Source: Pseudoips prasinana
Taxonomy: Eukaryota; Arthropoda; Insecta; Lepidoptera; Nolidae
NCBI GenBank assembly: GCA_951640165.1
Contig: OX621241.1
Location: forward strand, 16,435,001-16,499,000
Reading direction: 5' to 3'
DNA: 64,000 bases
Positions 62,615 through 64,000 of this stretch are shown here, piece by piece. The first letter of the stretch is position 1, and every line of letters begins with the position of its first letter. A model generated the notes under the pieces. The model did not search any database, was not told the DNA's origin, and saw only the letters and a program-made list of their open reading frames with translations. Position numbers and translations under genes: made by a program.

Positions 62615-63600
62615 CAAGCTGGATTCTAAAAATGCTTTAGTCCCATAGAACATGCATACGCTGACGCAAGTTATACAGAATACCGAGAAGTATAAACAGC
62701 CATTATACATTGAGTTTGTAGATTATGAGAAAGCCTTTGATTCGATCGAAACATCGGCCGTGCTGAGATCCTTCAAAGATGCCAAATTGATTACCGGTAT
62801 ATCGATGTTTAAATATCTGTACGAAAACCCCACTGTGTCAGTTGGACTACAGGACCAGAACTCGAACCTATCCAATAGAAGCGAGTCATGAGAAACGGAG
62901 ACGTTATATCTCCGAAACTGTTTTGTAAGATGTCTTCAAGCTTCTGGACTGGAAAGACTTTGGCATTAACGTCAATGTAGAGTACATCACTTACCTTGGA
63001 TTTGCCGATGATAAAGTAGCCATTGCTGAAACCTTGGCAAAGCTCAAACAATGCTCGTTGATGTCAGTAGAGGTTCTCAACAAGTTGGTCTAAAAAAACA
63101 GGGATAAGACAAAGGTCATGTTGAAAGTTCCTGTTGCACCCACTCAAGTGAAGAACTAAAGTTATGAAAGTGAAGACTCTGCATTCGAAGTTGCAGATGA
63201 CTAAAATTACTTAGGACAGACCAGCCAATTAGGTACATTCAACTTTGAGAAGCAGGTCATTCGTAAAATCTAACTCAGCCGAGTTGAATTCTACTAATGA
63301 ACAGCGTTTGCGAAGCATAACATAGGCATAACATAAGCATACATAACATCTTCTCGTCTCAAATACCGCAGTAGCTCAAGTTAAAGTCTTCGACCAATGT
63401 GTGCTGCCAGTGATGACATATGGAACAGAGACGTGGTTGGTTACTATGGGTGGGCCTTTTAAGAAGGCTAAGGGGCACGAAAAGAGCAAACCCCCGAGAT
63501 CGATTAAAAAATGTCTAGATTCGTAGGCCAACCAACGTAACCGACATAGCCCACAAAATTGCACAATTAAAGTGGCAGCTGGTGGGCACATAGTTCGTTA
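62615..63600 (+). pseudogene. old RTE LINE copy, RT to C-terminus
   Basis: Follows the RTE ORF2 in order: FVDYEKAFDSIETSAVLRS (62652-62891 frame), YLYENPTVSVGLQDQNSN, then in shifting frames the FADD region (about 62985-63015), the VAPTQVK region and the C-terminal TNVTDIAHKIAQLKWQL block (about 63530-63585). Many stops, so this is the most decayed RTE copy in the window. Confidence 0.8.
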
Positions 63601-63624
63601 AATTGACAGTCACTGATGTCAAGT

Positions 63625-64000
63625 CAAGTCAAAAGTTATTTATTCCGTAAAAATTTTACATTTATGTGGAATCGTCATATTTTTTTTACCCTACCGTACA
63701 GTGCATGACGTGGCAGCTACTGAGCAACACTGCCAGAAAACTCAGTAGGAATCCTTTTTTAAACTAAAATATATTTAAGATTAATTACAATCACGTGTGT
63801 TGACTCAGAACAACTCAATCCCAAGAAATTTTATCATTTAAATAATGAGAAATTTTGTAATATGCCCTGCTACACAATTTGGCTTTAATAATTCTTTTAA
63901 ACTTATTCGTAGACAATTCTCTAATATCATAGGGGAAGTTTGTTATAGAATCTTATATGCAGACAGGTTATCGAGTGGCCACCACGATTCGGCATCCTAC
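63625..64000 (-). mobile_element. LINE 3' end (Jockey/CR1-like), continues past window
   Basis: The minus-strand 3' end lies near 63625 with repeated gtcaa words and AATAAA (tttattcc on +). The ORF2 C-terminus reads YDIRELSTNKFKRIIKAKL, CSRAYYKISHYLNDKISWD, with stop at 63815-63817 (complement). RFYNKLP lies upstream, one base out of frame. Related in layout to the tail at 31932-32249 but a different family. Confidence 0.7.

Overview
The window looks like a piece of a lepidopteran (moth or butterfly) nuclear genome. It is AT-rich, with intron-split genes, no operons and a very high load of mobile elements. The lineage call rests on repeats I recognise as typical of Lepidoptera: the 'accggccaagtgcgagtc ... 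gttccg' repeat, RTE-type LINEs with (CAT)n tails, several tRNA-derived SINE families, and a Mag/K02A2.6-like Gypsy element. This is recognition, not a database match.

Host genes. (1) The last six exons of an ARM-repeat gene lie on the + strand (538-716, 1631-1832, 3108-3277, 4080-4326, 5069-5172, 8284-8427; poly(A) signal 8497-8502). Splice phases agree at every junction. I think it is rotatin (Drosophila Ana3), a centriole/cilium protein, at moderate confidence. (2) A CpG-rich promoter and the first three coding exons of an unrecognised + strand gene lie at 27760-28165, 34155-34259 and 38971-39039, all in phase 0. The gene runs on past 39 kb, and the remaining 25 kb may be its intron.

Mobile elements by region. 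10.1-21.3 kb is one Gypsy-type LTR retrotransposon (136-bp LTRs, PBS, PPT, perfect 5-bp target duplication). Its gag to N-terminal RT region has been replaced by an R1/I-type LINE, a small LINE fragment and a CR1-like LINE with an SGNH-type ORF1. 21.3-27.7 kb is intergenic, with MITEs, SINEs and LINE scraps. 28-64 kb is repeat-rich: SINEs, MITEs, a nearly full-length RTE LINE inserted in another repeat, an RTE copy with a twin-priming inversion, Jockey/CR1-type LINE tails, a Helitron-like element and a mariner relic.

Most interesting observations. Three exons of the rotatin-like gene are each followed, just inside the next intron, by decayed partial copies of themselves. Separately, near-perfect hairpins recur along the window. 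In one of them, inside an RTE copy, the ancestral sequence can be inferred from a sister copy, and the change looks like a local template-switch inversion. All alignments were made by eye. Nothing here could be searched, so family names are judgements from motifs.
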